A stretch of DNA of 64,000 bases, from the NCBI GenBank assembly GCA_006503535.1, contig QYRS01000013.1:806001-870000 (forward strand). Direction: 5' to 3'. The translations under genes and the position numbers were made by a program. The notes under the pieces are model-generated. The model was not told where the DNA came from, ran no database searches, and worked only from the letters and a program-made list of their open reading frames with translations. Shown piece after piece: positions 11,742 through 25,037 of this stretch; position 1 is the first letter of the stretch, and each line of letters begins with the position of its first letter. The stretch comes from Arthrinium phaeospermum (Eukaryota; Ascomycota; Sordariomycetes; Amphisphaeriales; Apiosporaceae).

Positions 11742-13783
11742 GTTAGGTAGTGGCGAACACCATGCTGTACCGATGTCTTATGAGTGAATGTGCATTTATA
11801 TAAGCGGATGATTTGTATGTTACGAGGCATGACGAGAAACCAACAGCTTTTGGCCTGGCCAGATGAGACATGTATGTAGCTATGCACAATGGCGCAAGGC
11901 ACAGACACCGGAGCAGGATCAATCTTTGTAATGACATTATATGAATTGATTTCACGGCATTGCTAACGTTCTAACTATGTATTGAGATGTATGTCCGAGA
12001 TTAGTCCCGTTACCGCACTTTGATATCTACGGCAGCAGGGTGGAATGGACCGGCTGTCTAGGCCGTGGTGTTTTTCTTCCACTTGAACGATAACCTGTAA
12101 AACAGAAGTTTTGACACTCCAGCGCACTAAGAGTCGCGGAGGTAGGCATTTTGTGGGTTTGGTTTGGTCTTGTGCAATCTCGTATCCAGACAAGGATACT
12201 CGATTAAAGCACGAGGAGCCATGGTATAGTAAATAATAAGAAAATAAAAAATATGTATACAACCAGATATTGGAAGCGTGCAGATACTTAGCCTTGGTAG
12301 AAACATACAAGAGCCATCCACGAGGTACCTTTCACCTGCACTCTTGACGCCGTCGAGGCATCGAGGAGGGTTGACCTGAGCTCTGCATGGGTTTTGGGTG
12401 TTGAGAGAAATAGGTTGGAGGGGAGAGGCTCCTGGCGGGAAAAAGTTTGTAGATAAAGAAAACCCAGCTGGATAAAGTCACATGACTTGGCAATCTGGCG
12501 GGGCTGGGGGTTTGCCAACCCAGACAAAACTCGGCAGCATGGCCGCGATGTCTCCTCTTCTTTTCCTTTTCTTCCTTACACTTTCCGCAAGATTAATCAA
12601 TCAGTCTCGAGATATTCACTCGATTCAGTTCATATTTGCTTGCCAGAAAATCTTCGCGATCGCCGCCACTTTTAACTCTTGCGCGACGTTCCCTCCTCGG
12701 AGGTGCTGCGCAATGGTGGGACCCGTACATCTTCTCTCATCCTCGTTTCTTGAATGCATATGTGCCATGAGATGCTCTGTAGATAGGTTTGCCCAATTAA
12801 GCGGGAGACCTGAGCCAAACGGCCAAGAGTCTCTTGGGGACCTCTTGGTGGCTTAAGCAGTTGTCTCGAGACTCTTGGACGCATTCTGTCTGTGGTCTTG
12901 TTCGTAACTGAGGGATGCCCAGGCATGAATTGATACTGCGCCGTACCCCCTACTCTGCCATCCAGGAGATGGGAATCTTCCGCCGAGCCCTCATACTACT
13001 TCAAGGGGCAGTCGAGTGTTTGGTCAAATCTGAATAAGGTTGGTATTTGCTGACTTGAGCCAGGCACCAGGGCTGGATAAAGTTCATACCACTAGTCAGG
13101 CTCTAAAGGTCGTAATTCATCAGATAGATGCAACGGTGGTCAGCTTTGCACAAGTAATTCCGCCATGGCGCACGCAGTCTTGGGCAAGAGCAAGAGGTAC
13201 CTACCTGAGCATTGGTGATCGTCAGGCTTTCAGGTGTGTAGGAGTGCAGGCACTTTAGCGCTGAGATGCTCAGCAGGCAATCATGCCAATAGCGAATAGC
13301 GAAGACTGTTACTAGGCCAGCTCTCCCCAATAGGCAAAAATGCAGAGCCTACTTACTTAGGTACGCTGAATATCGTCTGCCGCGTTCTAATCTCGGATGA
13401 GAGAGAGCCCGGACACAAACTGACGGGCGCAAAGAAGAACCCTTGTCTCACTACGGTTTCCTCCTAGCTACCCTGTCGTCAGAACGGCGCCCCCCGCATT
13501 CGCATGTCTGCCCACCTTCCTGCTGGGGCGGTTCGAATGTAACTGGAAGAGAGCTTCTTCGTCCTACTTCGAGCGAGTGGCAAGCGGGCGGCGCGTCGTC
13601 CTGTTCCTGGTTCATTTGGAGAATCGGTCTTCTTTCTCCTCTTTTCACACTTTCCTCGGCGTCTGCTTAATACATTGATTGCCTTTCGTCCTTGTTCTTC
13701 CACGTTTTGAACCAAAGCGTTCGGACCTCGAAATCCCGAGTTGCGCGCGCCCACCACCTAAAACTACATACTTAAACCGAACC
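11742..13783. other. Intergenic region
   Basis: About 2 kb with no supported gene. It carries the 3' end of the zinc-cluster gene and, from about 13600, the CT-rich leader of the membrane-protein gene at 13784. Confidence 0.5.
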
Positions 13784-14674
13784 ATGGTGACCACCCGCTC
13801 TGGCGCCGCCGCCGCTACACAACCATCTAGTGCCGCCTCCTCCTCCTCGACCATGGCGCCCTCTACGACCAACCCCGCCGGCGCCGCCGGCGTCCGCTGG
13901 CTGCACGCCCCGGACCGCACAACCATGTTCTGGTTCGCCGTGTCGCTGCCGCTCGTCATCTGGGACAGCGTGTACATACTGGGGCGCCCGCACACGATGG
14001 AGGGCGGCGCCCTCTTCTGGCCGCTCTACGTGCCCTACAAGCTGTACGGCGAGGTCGACCACGTCTACGGCTGGAAGTCGTACCACGCCCGCAACGGCTT
14101 CACCGCCGCCCAGGGCTCCCTCAACGTCCTCGAGACCGCCATGTACCTCGCCTACCTCTGGCTCTGGCTCACCCGCGCCCGCGACGTCACCGTCGCCGGC
14201 CGTGGCGCCACCAAGGCCCTGACCGGCCGCCCCGCCGCCATCGCCGTCCTGCTGGCCTTCACAGCCGCCGTCATGACCGTTAGCAAAACGGTGCTCTATT
14301 GTACGTTTTGCTGCTTTTGGTGTTTTTCCGCGGAAAAGGGGGTGCCAGGAAGAAAGGACAGGTCGTTGTGTGGTGCTTTTTTGCTGACTTTTGGCGCGTA
14401 GGGCTAAACGAGTACTATTCGGGCTTTGACAATATTGGCCACAACTCGATCCAAGACCTGATTCCTTTATGGATTATCCCCAAGTGAGTCCAATATTCTC
14501 CTATACCCCGTGACTGGGCGCGTCCATATTTTTTAAGACTAACAAGGGATTCTTCCGTTTTCCAGTGGCGCGTGGCTCATTTTCCCGTCGTACATGATCT
14601 ATGTGATGGGAAATGAAATCATTGACGGGCTAACGGCGGCGTCAACCGGAGGCGCTGGCATGAAGTCTGAATGA
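13784..14674 (+). CDS. Multi-pass membrane protein, EXPERA/emopamil-binding-like
   Basis: The model is join(13784..14300, 14402..14483, 14566..14674), 708 nt, 235 aa. After a Ser/Thr/Ala-rich N-terminus of about 45 residues come four or five hydrophobic segments (residues ~48-65, 75-90, 108-130, 147-165 and near the C-terminus). The stretch WDSVYILGRPHTMEGG, followed by PLYVPYKLYGEVDHVYG, resembles the conserved loops of EXPERA-domain proteins (emopamil-binding protein/sterol isomerase superfamily). I infer an ER or other internal membrane protein; catalytic activity is not established. The ATG at 13784 sits in a good context (aaccATGg); the frame is open upstream but has no ATG. Both introns have canonical GT-AG ends. 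The second exon is only 82 nt. The first exon has very strong GC3 bias. Confidence 0.78.
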
Positions 14675-15371
14675 GGATGCAGATGTTGGAAAAGGGATAC
14701 CCACGGACTGCATGGCATAGGTGTGCAATACCCTCTCATGCAGGCTTCCTGGGGGGCATTCATGTGTTATATTACTCCTATCACTGCACGATGATTCGAC
14801 GTTTCCGGCGAAAGTATATGAACGAAAGTCGTTTATTCTAAGCTTCTATCCAATCGTAGCCACGTCACTTTTAGCAATTGTTGGTACAATCTGAGGAAGC
14901 AGCCTCCGCGTGATCAGATCCGCATCGATGCTGAGCGAGAACACCCGCCAGGCATGAGATCCCCTGAAATCAGTGGATGCTGGTCTCGCTTCCCCCCGGC
15001 ATCAGTTCCTCTAGATGAGAACGCCCCGCCATAACGTGTAAAAAGAAAGAATGAGAAAAAGAGAGAAGAAGGAAAAGAGCACTCTAGGTGTATTAGTTAC
15101 TAAGCGAGTGAGGTTTGGGTATCAAGATATAGATGTGTAATAGGAATAGTAACTGTAGTGTATAAGTGTGTAAGTGTGTAAAGTGTGCAATATGGCCCAG
15201 CATACTTTCTTTCAATGGGCCTGCCTGATCTGTTTGCTGCCCCTTTCGACCTGGTGAAGGGGTTTATCTCCGTTTTTTTTTCCTTTGTTTGGTTTGGCTT
15301 TTATCGCCTTTGCAACCGAGAACGAGCGTCATGATCATGAAGGGTCAAACCCGATATGGCGGGCACAATCA
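14675..15371. other. Convergent intergenic region
   Basis: About 700 bp between two convergent genes. It is purine-rich around 15045-15080 and A/G/T-rich to 15190, consistent with 3' UTRs. No gene is seen. Confidence 0.5.
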
Positions 15372-18240
15372 TCAAGGCTTGGGTTCAGTCAGCCCGCCGA
15401 GGCCATACATGTCCCATTCCGGGAGGATGTCATCACCGGTGCCGCTCGGAAACCCAAGCCTCGAGGCACGCACTTCCATGAGGGCCTTGATGTCATCCCA
15501 CACCGTGGGGCTGGACGGTACAGGCGTCTGCAGGATGTCATCGTCACTGGAAGCAGCAGTGACGGTCGTGGAGGCAGTACCAGCGGCAACGGTGGTGATG
15601 GTAGCATCTGACTCCCCCGTGGTCTCCAGCAGAGGCCGCGGGCGCGAGGCACGAAGGATCGCATCGGCTTCCTCTCTGGACGTCTTCCGGATCTGGAGGG
15701 GTGGCGGCTCCATGGACTTGCGGTAGCCGTGGTGGACGCTTTGCGATCGCTGCTTCGGGAACCCGGACGGCCTCGCTGGCATCTGCAGATGGCGGCGCAG
15801 GCGCGGTGGCGACTTGGCGCATATGGTCGCGGATCGCGGCGGGGGGCTGACGGCGTCGAAGTTTTCTGCATCGATCCGTGACCGAGCCGGAACGCAAATG
15901 CTGCTTCGCCGGCTAGCCCACGAAAAGTGGCTGTCATTCGCTGGCGGCAAAGTAGGGGTCATGGGCATGGGGCTCTCCACACACGATGAGTCGGCGATCG
16001 AGGTGCCTTTTGTCGAGGTGGTCCCATGCTCCGAGTTGGTCCCGTCATTCGATCCGCCCGTCTCGGAGGCCGTGGATGACGTCCGCGTGGTATACGAGTC
16101 TGACCCAACTTCGACTGGGGTCACTGGCTGTGATGCAAATTCGACGTCGTTTGTACCATTGCCATAGCCGTGAACGACAATTTCATGGTACTGAGCCGAC
16201 TTTCGATTGGTTTGCGGTGATGCGGCCTCAGCCTGAGAACCTTTGAAAAGTCCCAGTGAACGACGTTTCTCTCGGAGGCTCTTCGTGAGGGATGATCTCT
16301 TTGTTGGCGTCCTGGGGTTGCTGGTAACAAGTTTGGTGTCTGAAGCATTTCGTTGCCGATTTAGGGTGAAGTAGTCAATGTCTGGCTTGATCTCCGCCCG
16401 CACATCCGGGCTTCCTGGAGTCGGAGGGGGCGTCTGATACCCCGAGAAAGCACTCCAGCGCAAGGTCGAGATGGATGGGTTGCGCGTGATCTCGGTCAGC
16501 TGCTTCTGGAAGTTGGGGTGTACTGGCAGCTCATCTTTCCAGGGCGGGATGTTGGTGGTCGAGATGCAGAGATGATACGGGGTATCAGCTGCGTCTTTGA
16601 CTTCCGGCGGCGGCTGCATCACCTGCCGGAGACACTGGTGGACGGTATACACCAATATCCATCGTACTTTCCGGGCGTCTACAGGACTCAGATTCTCCAA
16701 CCGGTCGGCCTTCAAGGGGTTGTATATCGAGTCTTCCTCGAATTTTCGATATGCTCGCACCAAGTCGTTCTCGAGCAAGCTCATCTTACCTTGATTGGTG
16801 GCCTTGAGCAGAGCAACGTGGGTGTTTGCCTTTTGGGTGGCCCCAGGCTTGGTATAAATGCCGAACCACGAAGTCCTCTTTGATATAGTGGTTGGTTGAA
16901 GCTGGGGCAAAAGAGGGAATGGCTTCGACAGGGTCGTGAACCGGTAGCGTGTATCGAATGCCTGCACGCTTTGTAAGGTACAGATCCCTCCTTGTGACAC
17001 GATAGGAACGCCCTGGGTAGAGTCTAGATCCTCGTTGACAAGGTATCGATAAAGTGCCCTGAAGTCGCGGCTCATGACGCGAAACACGTCCAGTTCAAAT
17101 ACCGTGGTCCGGGGGTCGATCGAAGGCGGCGGGTAGTACCCAAACTTGGTAGCATATACCCCTTGAAGAAGCGTTCGGAATCGTTCGAGATGTGCTCGTG
17201 CGCCCGGGTTCAGCCCGAGGTGGGCTTCGGAGAGCTCATCCTGGAGAAATGTCTTCAGCATGCTTCCCATCTGCCCAAGCCTCAACTCCATCTCCACCTT
17301 GGCACGTCTAATCAAACGCCGTGTGACTGACGACACGAGCTATAGTAGGTGTTAGTAGAGTTTCTTGCAGCTCGTAACGTATGTAGAGGCAGGGACTGAC
17401 CTGATACTCGGGCCCGAGAAATAACTGGTCGCTCATGCCACAGCAGTGGGCAAAGGCATTGATATACAAACCTCGGATCTGGAGGACCTCGGCGAGGTGT
17501 AATATGGCCAACGCGTGGGATGGCTGGCTCTTTAGATACAGATAGCCTTCTTCATCCATATAGCTCATGAGGTCCGAGAGATTGTCCACATCGGGGTTGC
17601 GGAACAGGTGCATCGTTTCAGCGAGGGTGATGAGTGCACTGCCCAAGTGCTCTCCGACCAGAGAGCGTCTGAAGAGGAAGGCAAAGAAGTTCCTCGTTGC
17701 GAGGTGGAACCGGTAGGCCTGTCTCTTGTCCAAACCCGGGGGAGCAGGGATGTAGAGCTCTGTCCGGTACTGCCTGTGCCGCGAATGCCGCGTGCTATAC
17801 TCACGACCTGACGAGGTGGAAGCCGATGGCTCGACCACATCTTGGCAGATGTACTTCTCAACCAGCGGATAGCAGTCGGCCTTGAGCAAAGTGGCGAATG
17901 GGATCTTGAATGCCGGCCCTCTCTGCGACTGGCCTCTGCCGTAGAGATGCACGTAGCAGTCGCCCTCCCGATACCACAGCTCCGGGTCCTAAGTTGTTTG
18001 TAAGTATATGTAGGTATATATGTGTATAGTGAGCCTGCCCAGAAACAGGCCGGCCGAGTAACTGCTTACCCTTCGAAGACTGTCCCAGGAGGAGCTCGAG
18101 CGTGCTGCACCATCCCATCTCATGACGGTTGGGTTGGTGGAGATGTGAGCCGTGGTATGCTTGTCCGACTTCTTCGACTTCCAGCCCCGTAGACGTTGAG
18201 AGACTCCATTGTATAGTGACGGATCTCGCTGCAACGACAT
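15372..18240 (-). CDS. Large fungal protein of unknown function (DUF8004-like)
   Basis: The model is complement(join(15372..17339, 17401..17988, 17989-18069 intron, 18070..18240)), 2727 nt, 908 aa, with introns at 17340-17400 and 17989-18069. Both introns fall between codons, so all exons are phase 0. Residues ~58-80 (DPELWYREGDCYVHLYGRGQ) and the following helical region (AYRFHLATRNFFAFLF, then LAILHLAEVLQIRGLYINAFAH) recall a family of Pezizomycotina proteins annotated DUF8004; that name is from memory. The middle (residues ~250-480) is well-folded in character, and the C-terminal 350 residues are Ser/Pro/Arg-rich and probably disordered. No signal peptide or membrane segment was seen. The ATG at 18240 was chosen; the frame stays open upstream without another ATG. 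A role in signalling or morphogenesis would be a guess. Confidence 0.8.
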
Positions 18241-21200
18241 GTCCTTTGATGGTTGTGATGCCCAAAGATGCCACAGCAAGAGTGAAGCAAGCGGCCGAGA
18301 GCGCGCGGTTGGCGGTTTTTCAGTGTTTATCTGACAGTGTAGATCTCAGCAGCCACCCCAAGGTTCAGTCCGAAAACAGTTGATCGAAGGTTAAGTCCCA
18401 AGGAATGCAGGTCGACGATGGTCCAATGGGCTCGGCCAACAGCACTCGACAGGGATTCTTTTTCAGCGGCGAGGTTCACTGCATCTGCCGGCCACCGACT
18501 GGCTAGAACAAGTTAACGAGCTGGGAGCCTCATTGGATTTGAGTTCTCCAGGAGTAAAAGGGTGAGTCAAAACAGATCAGATTAGACGTCAGGTCGCGAT
18601 TACAGAGACTCCACCCCCAAACTCTGGACGACGCAGTACCTGGTCTGTCGGCAGGGAGCCTGGGCCAGATATAACGAACCAGACGTCGGCAGCACTAACA
18701 ACAAATAACACAGGGACACTGATCCCCGCCGCGCTCGCTATGAAGGAGTTAGCAAAGCGAGGGCTGGGTCGTCTCGACTCTTCGACGACGGAGAACCATG
18801 GTGCCGGGCAGGCGCTCTCGCCAATGAGAGGGAGCAGGCAGTCGACGGTATCACCGATATTGAGCTGGGCTGGGACTAGGCGCGAGTTGCTGGCCAGGCG
18901 CCTCGCACGCCACGGACTCTAGCTGCAGGCGGCGATCCCTGTTAGACCCTGTACGGGTCTTCGAGATAGTTTCCCTCGAGCTCCAAAGGTCCATGGGCTG
19001 TCCAAGCTACGCAAAGAATCAGACGCATTAGTCTTTAGCGTGGTCGATAGTCCGGGCTTGCGCTGAAATCGCAGCTGAAAGCCCTGAGCCATCGTGCGGT
19101 AACCAAGACGTGTGTTCCAGGCCAGGAAACTCTATGCATTGTTGTTCAAATCTTCAGATACGGGCGAACTCGAACTCGCAAAAGAAAAAAAGAAAAAGGG
19201 ACCCCAGGGGCCCAGGACCCTCGAGAACCCCTGGTGCCTGATCCTGAGCCTTGAGGATTATCTGGCAGGTATGTTGTTTGTTTTTTCTTCTTCTTCTTCT
19301 TCTTTTCTTCCGATGGCACTTTTCTGGTGTGGCGGTGGGTGGAGAAAAGCGTATTGCTGTATAATGAGTGCAAGCAAGTGCGAGGTGCTATCTTCGGTTC
19401 CCGGAGTGATCAACATTCAATTAATGCAGTACGGTAATGTACATGGCCTTGCGATGCAGGCCTCGGCCGATTAAAAGCATGCTCGGCCAATCAGAACGTA
19501 GGGTCGTGTTCAAATCGAGAATCTCGCATGGTAAGCTTGGCACTTCCAATGGTTAGCACCTACCTACCCGACTACTTACATGTAGATAGTGGATTCCTGG
19601 CACCTGGTCTTTTTGGTTGTTGGAAGCCTGCCTGCCTGCTGCTCTGTGTCTGGCATAGCTTCCCTCACGTCATATTACAGTGCTATGATTCCTTGCTGCA
19701 ACTATCCCTTTCCACGGTACCTACCAAGCAGCCAAGTCGGCGACGGCATATTTAGCCTGCGCCATTGTAAGGAGTAGGACCGCCGCTTGGGATTGTCGTG
19801 TTTGCGATGCATGCCGGAACCATGCCAAGTAACAGAACAGGTGCGGTATGAGGACGCAGTGCTGCTGTGACACGCAATGGTGACCCAGCCACCGATCCCG
19901 TGCAGTCGTCAGCATCTTGTCTGATGTGGTGTGCAGAAAGGAAGGGGCCGCGAGGACTCGTCCAGCGATGGTGACGGTGGAGGAGGAGGAGGAGGAGGAA
20001 GCGGAAACCAGCCCTCTGGATCTAGGTGCACGTTTCATCTGTGAGGATTTTGGGGCATGTCATATATCATGGCTTGGACCACTTCTGGCAAACTCAGACT
20101 ACCTATGCACTCGCTACTTTGTAAACCACATTGCCCCAGATTCAGTTGGTCCTGACATATCTGAACGTGTATCAGTCAGAACGGAGTGTCGGCGTCGACA
20201 CGCCCCCCCTAAGTATTTCACTGGTAAGTGCCGTTGATCCAGCATGATCTCACCACCGAGCCACACCCACGCGGTGTCTTGTGATAGGATCGGCGGGTGC
20301 AGTGCCACCTGCTGGTTCAGAACGGAGATCCGGGCATTGGCCAACGACGACAGGAGTTGAGGACTTAAGGCTCATCATGAGCAGTGTACTTGTCGGTGGT
20401 GGGAGGAGAGAAAGATGATGTCTTTAATACCCTTTGGTCCCTGATGCTTCTCATGTGTAAGGCGATAAAACCGAAAAGGCCTTATGTAGGTTCGTTTGCT
20501 GAGAAGAAGAACTGTATTTTAACCGAGTAAGTACCTACCTACTCCGTACTTAATCCCACAACACCCAACGAAGGCACCCACAGACTGAGCACCAAGCTAA
20601 CCCTACCCACCTCCTTTCTTACCAACATCTTCAAGACAGTGTGCCTGGACATGTCGCGGAGGAGAAAACGCAGGAGAGACACCCGGAACCAGCCCTATGC
20701 TGTCTTGATTAGCGTACCGGCAGGTCGGATCTGGTTGGTGGTTGCTAGCGCTACGTAGAGCGGGACATCGCAATGTACTGCGCAGTAGTTGTGAAATTTG
20801 ATAGTGAAGGAACATGCTTCTCGACTGCCACTCTCGGGGATCAGTATCTCGTTTTGGACGTTCTAGGTCGCTTTGGGTTAATGGTAGATGAGGCTGTTGA
20901 AAGTTTCTTCTAGGGCGAACGCCCTTTTCAGTAGTGCCCTGGGTAAGTATGAAGGGATCTACTTCGCTACAGCACTTATTCATCTTAAATGGCGCGCTGG
21001 GTGTTTTGTTAGACCCCGCCGCCGCCGGGCCTTCGGGCCTTAGCCTGTAGTGGAGAATATTGATCTTGCAGCACGTCCCCGATTGCTAGGCACCTACTGT
21101 ACTGCCTACCTACAGTACTGTACCTACTGCCACTGTCACTGCCATAGCTCCTACGCCCGCACGTGATTTCTTAGCATGGGGCAACGCACATGCAATGCAA

Positions 21201-21632
21201 TTGGATGAGCCTCCAACATAAGCGACAATGATATCTTGCCCGGCGGAGCAAATGTTTGCAATAAGGAGCTCGAAATCAAGTTGACTCCAAGAATAAGGTG
21301 TGATTGTCGGCAAACAATACCTACGAGAAGCCGACAGTCCCTCCATGTTATCCAGCCGGGAAGGTAAGAAGGTAATGTAGGTAGGTAGGTAGCGGGAGCT
21401 GCGTGCTTTGGTGCTTTGCATGTACCTACATACATACCTAAGCTTCCAATTCCCAGTTCTGCCCGCCCGTAGCGTACATGAAGATCAACCTTCACTTTGC
21501 ATACCCTGAAGCCAGTCCGCAACCTTACGCCCGTTCCCGCCTCGCTGCCATGTAGCAGCATTAGTTTTGGCAAATCCGTCCATTGAAGCTCTCCATTGCC
21601 TTTGCTTGCTACATGACATGACATCAGATCCA
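18241..21632. other. Gene-poor interval
   Basis: About 3.4 kb without a supported gene. Simple repeats are present: (TTC)n at about 19285-19303, (GGA)n at about 19977-20000 and GTAG repeats at 21377-21392. Open frames are short, overlap in several frames and lack splice-compatible partners. The last few hundred bases should hold the dynactin p62 promoter. Confidence 0.5.
21377..21392 (+). repeat. (GTAG)4 microsatellite
   Basis: Four perfect copies of the tetramer GTAG, the complement of the TACC-type repeats scattered elsewhere in the window. Confidence 0.8.
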
Positions 21633-23492
21633 ATGGCGTCTTTTGCACCCTACACGTACATTCAGTGTCCCTGCTTCGACCTGTCCAACCAAACGCGCCA
21701 GTCCGACGGCTCGCCCTCCCCCACCTCGCAGAGCCAGTCCGACGATGACGACGAAGAGCGCGCCTTCGATCCGCGCTCCCCGCGCTCCAACTACAGCTTA
21801 TACCCCCTCGAATACCTGCTCTACTGTGTCGATTGCCACCAGATACGTTGTCCCCGCTGTGTCTCGGAGGAGCTCGTCACCATCTACTGCCCGAGCTGTC
21901 TCTTCGAAGTCGGCAGCAGCAGCGTCAAGACCGAGGGCAACAGGTGAGTCTGTCAACGTCCGCCATAAGCGCCTGCATGGCGCATTGCATTGTGCTTGAA
22001 GCCTAGTGACCACCGCGTCGCACTACACACCTACCTACCTACCTACCTCTTATGCCGTGCCAGTGTGCCCGATACTGACGCGTTTCCGAATCGCAGGTGT
22101 ACGCGCAGTTGTTTCCAATGCCCCATCTGCGTCGGCCCTCTGGCCGTCCAATCTCTCGAGTCCGCGCCCGAAGCCTCGCTGCTGTCGGCCGATAATTCAG
22201 CCGCTTCTGGTCCCACAGGTCCTTGGGCGCTGACTTGCTCATACTGCACCTGGAGTTCCACGGAAGTCGGTATCAAATTCGACAAGCCACAGGGCATCTT
22301 TGCTCAGCTGTCCAAGCTTCGCAATGGCAGCAACACCGGCGCAGATGTCTCTCTGACATCGGGCGACGTTTCTCCCACCAAGAGGGATATGAATTTTCCC
22401 GAACCAGAGTCTACGAGGGCGCGTTTTTCCGCCCTGCGGACCTTTTACCAATCACAGCTCGCTAGTTCGAGTACGGGCTCTTCCATGGCGGGAAGCATGG
22501 GGGATTACGGATTCGGTTCCCCAGCCGCCCTGACCCGCATAATGAGCATATATTCAGGCAGTTCGTCGAAGCCAAAGAACAAGGCGTCCGTCATGCGGGA
22601 GGCAGATGTCCCCAACGAAGGATTTCGTACGAGTGATCTCGACGAGTCGCAGTCAATATCGAAGCTTCGGGCTGGGGGGTATGATGGAACAGTGACAATG
22701 GAGCAGGCTGCTTCGCAAGTAGAGGGAGGCGCTCATTTTGCAGACGAGCTGTGGCCGGTGGCGTCCCTCCTCCGCACGAAACGAGCCAAGCGCTGTCCCG
22801 CCTGCCGTCACATTCTCAGTAAGCCCGAGGCCAAAGTGAGCAACACGAGATGGCGAATTCGGCTCGTGGCAGGCAACCACATCCCTTCTGTCACTATCAA
22901 GCCTCTGCCTACGCCCGGCGTGCCAACCCCGTCTGCGCTTGCACCGCTGAAGCCCGCGCAATTCCTCCTGACGTTCAAGAACCCCATGTTCGACAGCATC
23001 AAGGTCACGCTCGCCACGCCCTCCACGACGCCAGGCAGGTTCGCGTCCAAGGTGACCGTTCTGTGCCCGCAATTCACCGTCGGGGCCAACTCGGACGACT
23101 ACGACTTGAACGAGGTGCTCAAGGCCGAGGACCGGGACCAGCGGGACCGGCGGCGGGAGGACGACGGATCCCACCAGGTCGAGGCGGGCAAGGTCTTTGA
23201 GCGCGGCCGGAACTGGGTCAGCATCGTCGTCGAGGTGATCCCCGCCTCCCTCCAGATCCAGCCCACGCCGTCGCTGCTGCAGAAAGAAGGCGAGCCCGAA
23301 GCGGATCTGGCCCCGCTGAGAGAGGACGAGGATGTCCTCGAGATACCCATGTTTGTGAGGCTCGAGTGGGAGAGCGAGCCCTCGCAGGACCAGGTCGGCG
23401 TTGCGCCCAGCGGCAAGGAGAAGGACGCCAAGGAGAAGAGGGAGTTGGCTTACTGGAGTGTCCTTGGCATTGGTCGGATCAGCCGGGAGTAG
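21633..23492 (+). CDS. ro-2: Dynactin subunit p62 (dynactin 4)
   Basis: The model is join(21633..21943, 22097..23492), 1707 nt, 568 aa. It is the p62 subunit of the pointed-end complex of dynactin, the dynein activator for nuclear migration and retrograde transport. The N-terminus has the family's Cys-rich region: YIQCPC near residue 9, YCVDCHQIRCPRC near 65-77, YCPSCLFEV near 88, then CTRSCFQCPIC across the exon junction and LTCSYCTW about 40 residues later, together binding several zinc ions. A further CPAC pair lies at about residue 330, before a beta-rich C-terminal half. Length matches fungal p62. An in-frame ATG at 21618 would add five residues. The 153-bp intron carries a TACC microsatellite. 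The gene converges on eS7. Confidence 0.93.
22028..22050 (+). repeat. (ACCT)5 microsatellite inside the p62 intron
   Basis: Five tandem copies of ACCT lie in the single intron of the dynactin p62 gene, upstream of its branch region and not overlapping the splice sites. Confidence 0.85.
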
Positions 23493-23982
23493 GGCAGGGG
23501 AAGGAAAGTAATGTTACAAAGCCATTTTATGAGATACCCCTTATGAGAAAAGAACTTGGTCATAGATAACTATTGTAATTTGGATGTTGATCCTTTAAAC
23601 CTTACTTGCGAAGTTGGATAGCGCAGACTGACTGGTTGCAAGTGACCCCGGGTACTCAGAAGGATAACCCCTGAATTAGTAATGTGCAGGTCAACGCAAG
23701 TCGATACAATCATGTCACATTGACGAGTAAAGGAAAAGCAAGTAGTTGGTATGTCATCAAAGAACCGAGCTTGTCATTAACCTCATGTGGAATGTATCAA
23801 GCTATCTAGACGCCATAACCCTTTTTGTGTGATCCGAATGTGGCCTGCCAGGAGGGAATCCCAAACCTTTCCATCCATGCTTCTACCGGGAAAGCAAATG
23901 CAGGAAATTTCAGAACGACCACATTATCGTAATCATTGCATCCCTTCATCGTTCAACCCCATCTCCGGTCCTCCGTTTAACC
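23493..23982. other. Convergent intergenic region
   Basis: About 490 bp between the p62 and eS7 stop codons, holding the 3' UTRs of both. Nothing else is seen. Confidence 0.5.
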
Positions 23983-25037
23983 CTAGTACTCGGGGGCACC
24001 GGACTGGGGGAACTCGAAGGTGACACCACGGCCCGTAAGGCGGCGGTAGACCTCGGAGTAGGTGTCCAGGCGGTAGTCAACGCCACCACGCTCCTTCTCG
24101 TCAAGGACGACCTTGAGAACCTTGCTGCCGTCCTCCTTGGTGCGGAGACGCTTGCCAACAATCTCGACGGGGTAGACGAGATCGGTCAGGATGGCATCGT
24201 GGACAGCAGTCAGAGTTCGCGAACGGGGACGCTTCTGGGTCTGGGTGTTGCGAGAGCGGGCAGAGCGCTTGGGGCGGGGCAAGATGCGGCGCGAAGCGAG
24301 GATCAGGACGTGGCGGTCAGAGAACTTCTTCTCAAGCTCACGGGTGAGACTGAACAGCGAAAATTAGTACACCTGCCGACCAGAGAGCCAACGGTGGAGA
24401 GATGGTGGTGAACTTACCGCTGCTGGACGCGGTGGAAGCCCTGCAGAAGAGGAACGGGGACAAAGATGGCAATAGCCTTCTTGCCGTGGCCGACTTCGAT
24501 CTAATTTGAGACCCAAAGTCAGCAGGCGAGCTCCAGGATATACACGTAATGTGCTTCCTTGGACCGCTTCCCGTCCTATTCCCACTATTTTGCAAAACAG
24601 CTGCTGCGTGTATTGTACGTGTGTGGTCTACGAAGATTGCTTCCTCCCATCGTTCGGCTCGACTTTTCCTTCATTCAATCCGTCCATGATCGAGCGATGT
24701 CCAAGCGAGCCGATATCGACCAGAGTCGGCAAGAGCAGGAAGTGTGCGCGCGCAGAGGCCGGCAACAGATCATGCTCAGGCGTCGTTCGCACGTTTGTGG
24801 CAGGCAGTGTGTCGAGAAGGAATAGGTACAGATCGCGGTCTGAGTGAAGTAACATCGCAGGTCAATGGTTTATCTCACCTCACGGGCAGAGACGAACTGC
24901 AGAGGTCGGAGAGCGACCTTGAGGTCGGCAGTGTTTGTCTCGAGATCGTAGAGAGCGCCAGCAATGCTGGTCTCCAGCTCGGAGGGGTTTTGCCGCGAAG
25001 GGCTGTTGGGGGCGATCTTGTTCAGAGAGGCAGACAT
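23983..25037 (-). CDS. rps7: 40S ribosomal protein eS7
   Basis: The model is complement(join(23983..24349, 24418..24500, 24879..25037)), 609 nt, 202 aa. eS7 is a component of the small ribosomal subunit body. The sequence matches the family throughout: [17 protein letters not shown], the [12 protein letters not shown] segment, then ILPRPKR, and [18 protein letters not shown] near the C-terminus. Length is right for fungal eS7. The first intron (24501-24878) is 378 bp, the longest in the window, as is common for fungal ribosomal protein genes, where it often carries expression signals. No snoRNA box C/D pair is visible in it. The second intron is 68 bp. Confidence 0.96.

Noticed and set aside
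21151..21648. 165-codon minus-strand frame before dynactin p62
   Set aside because: Composition is unbiased, it starts without a good ATG and overlaps the p62 start region.
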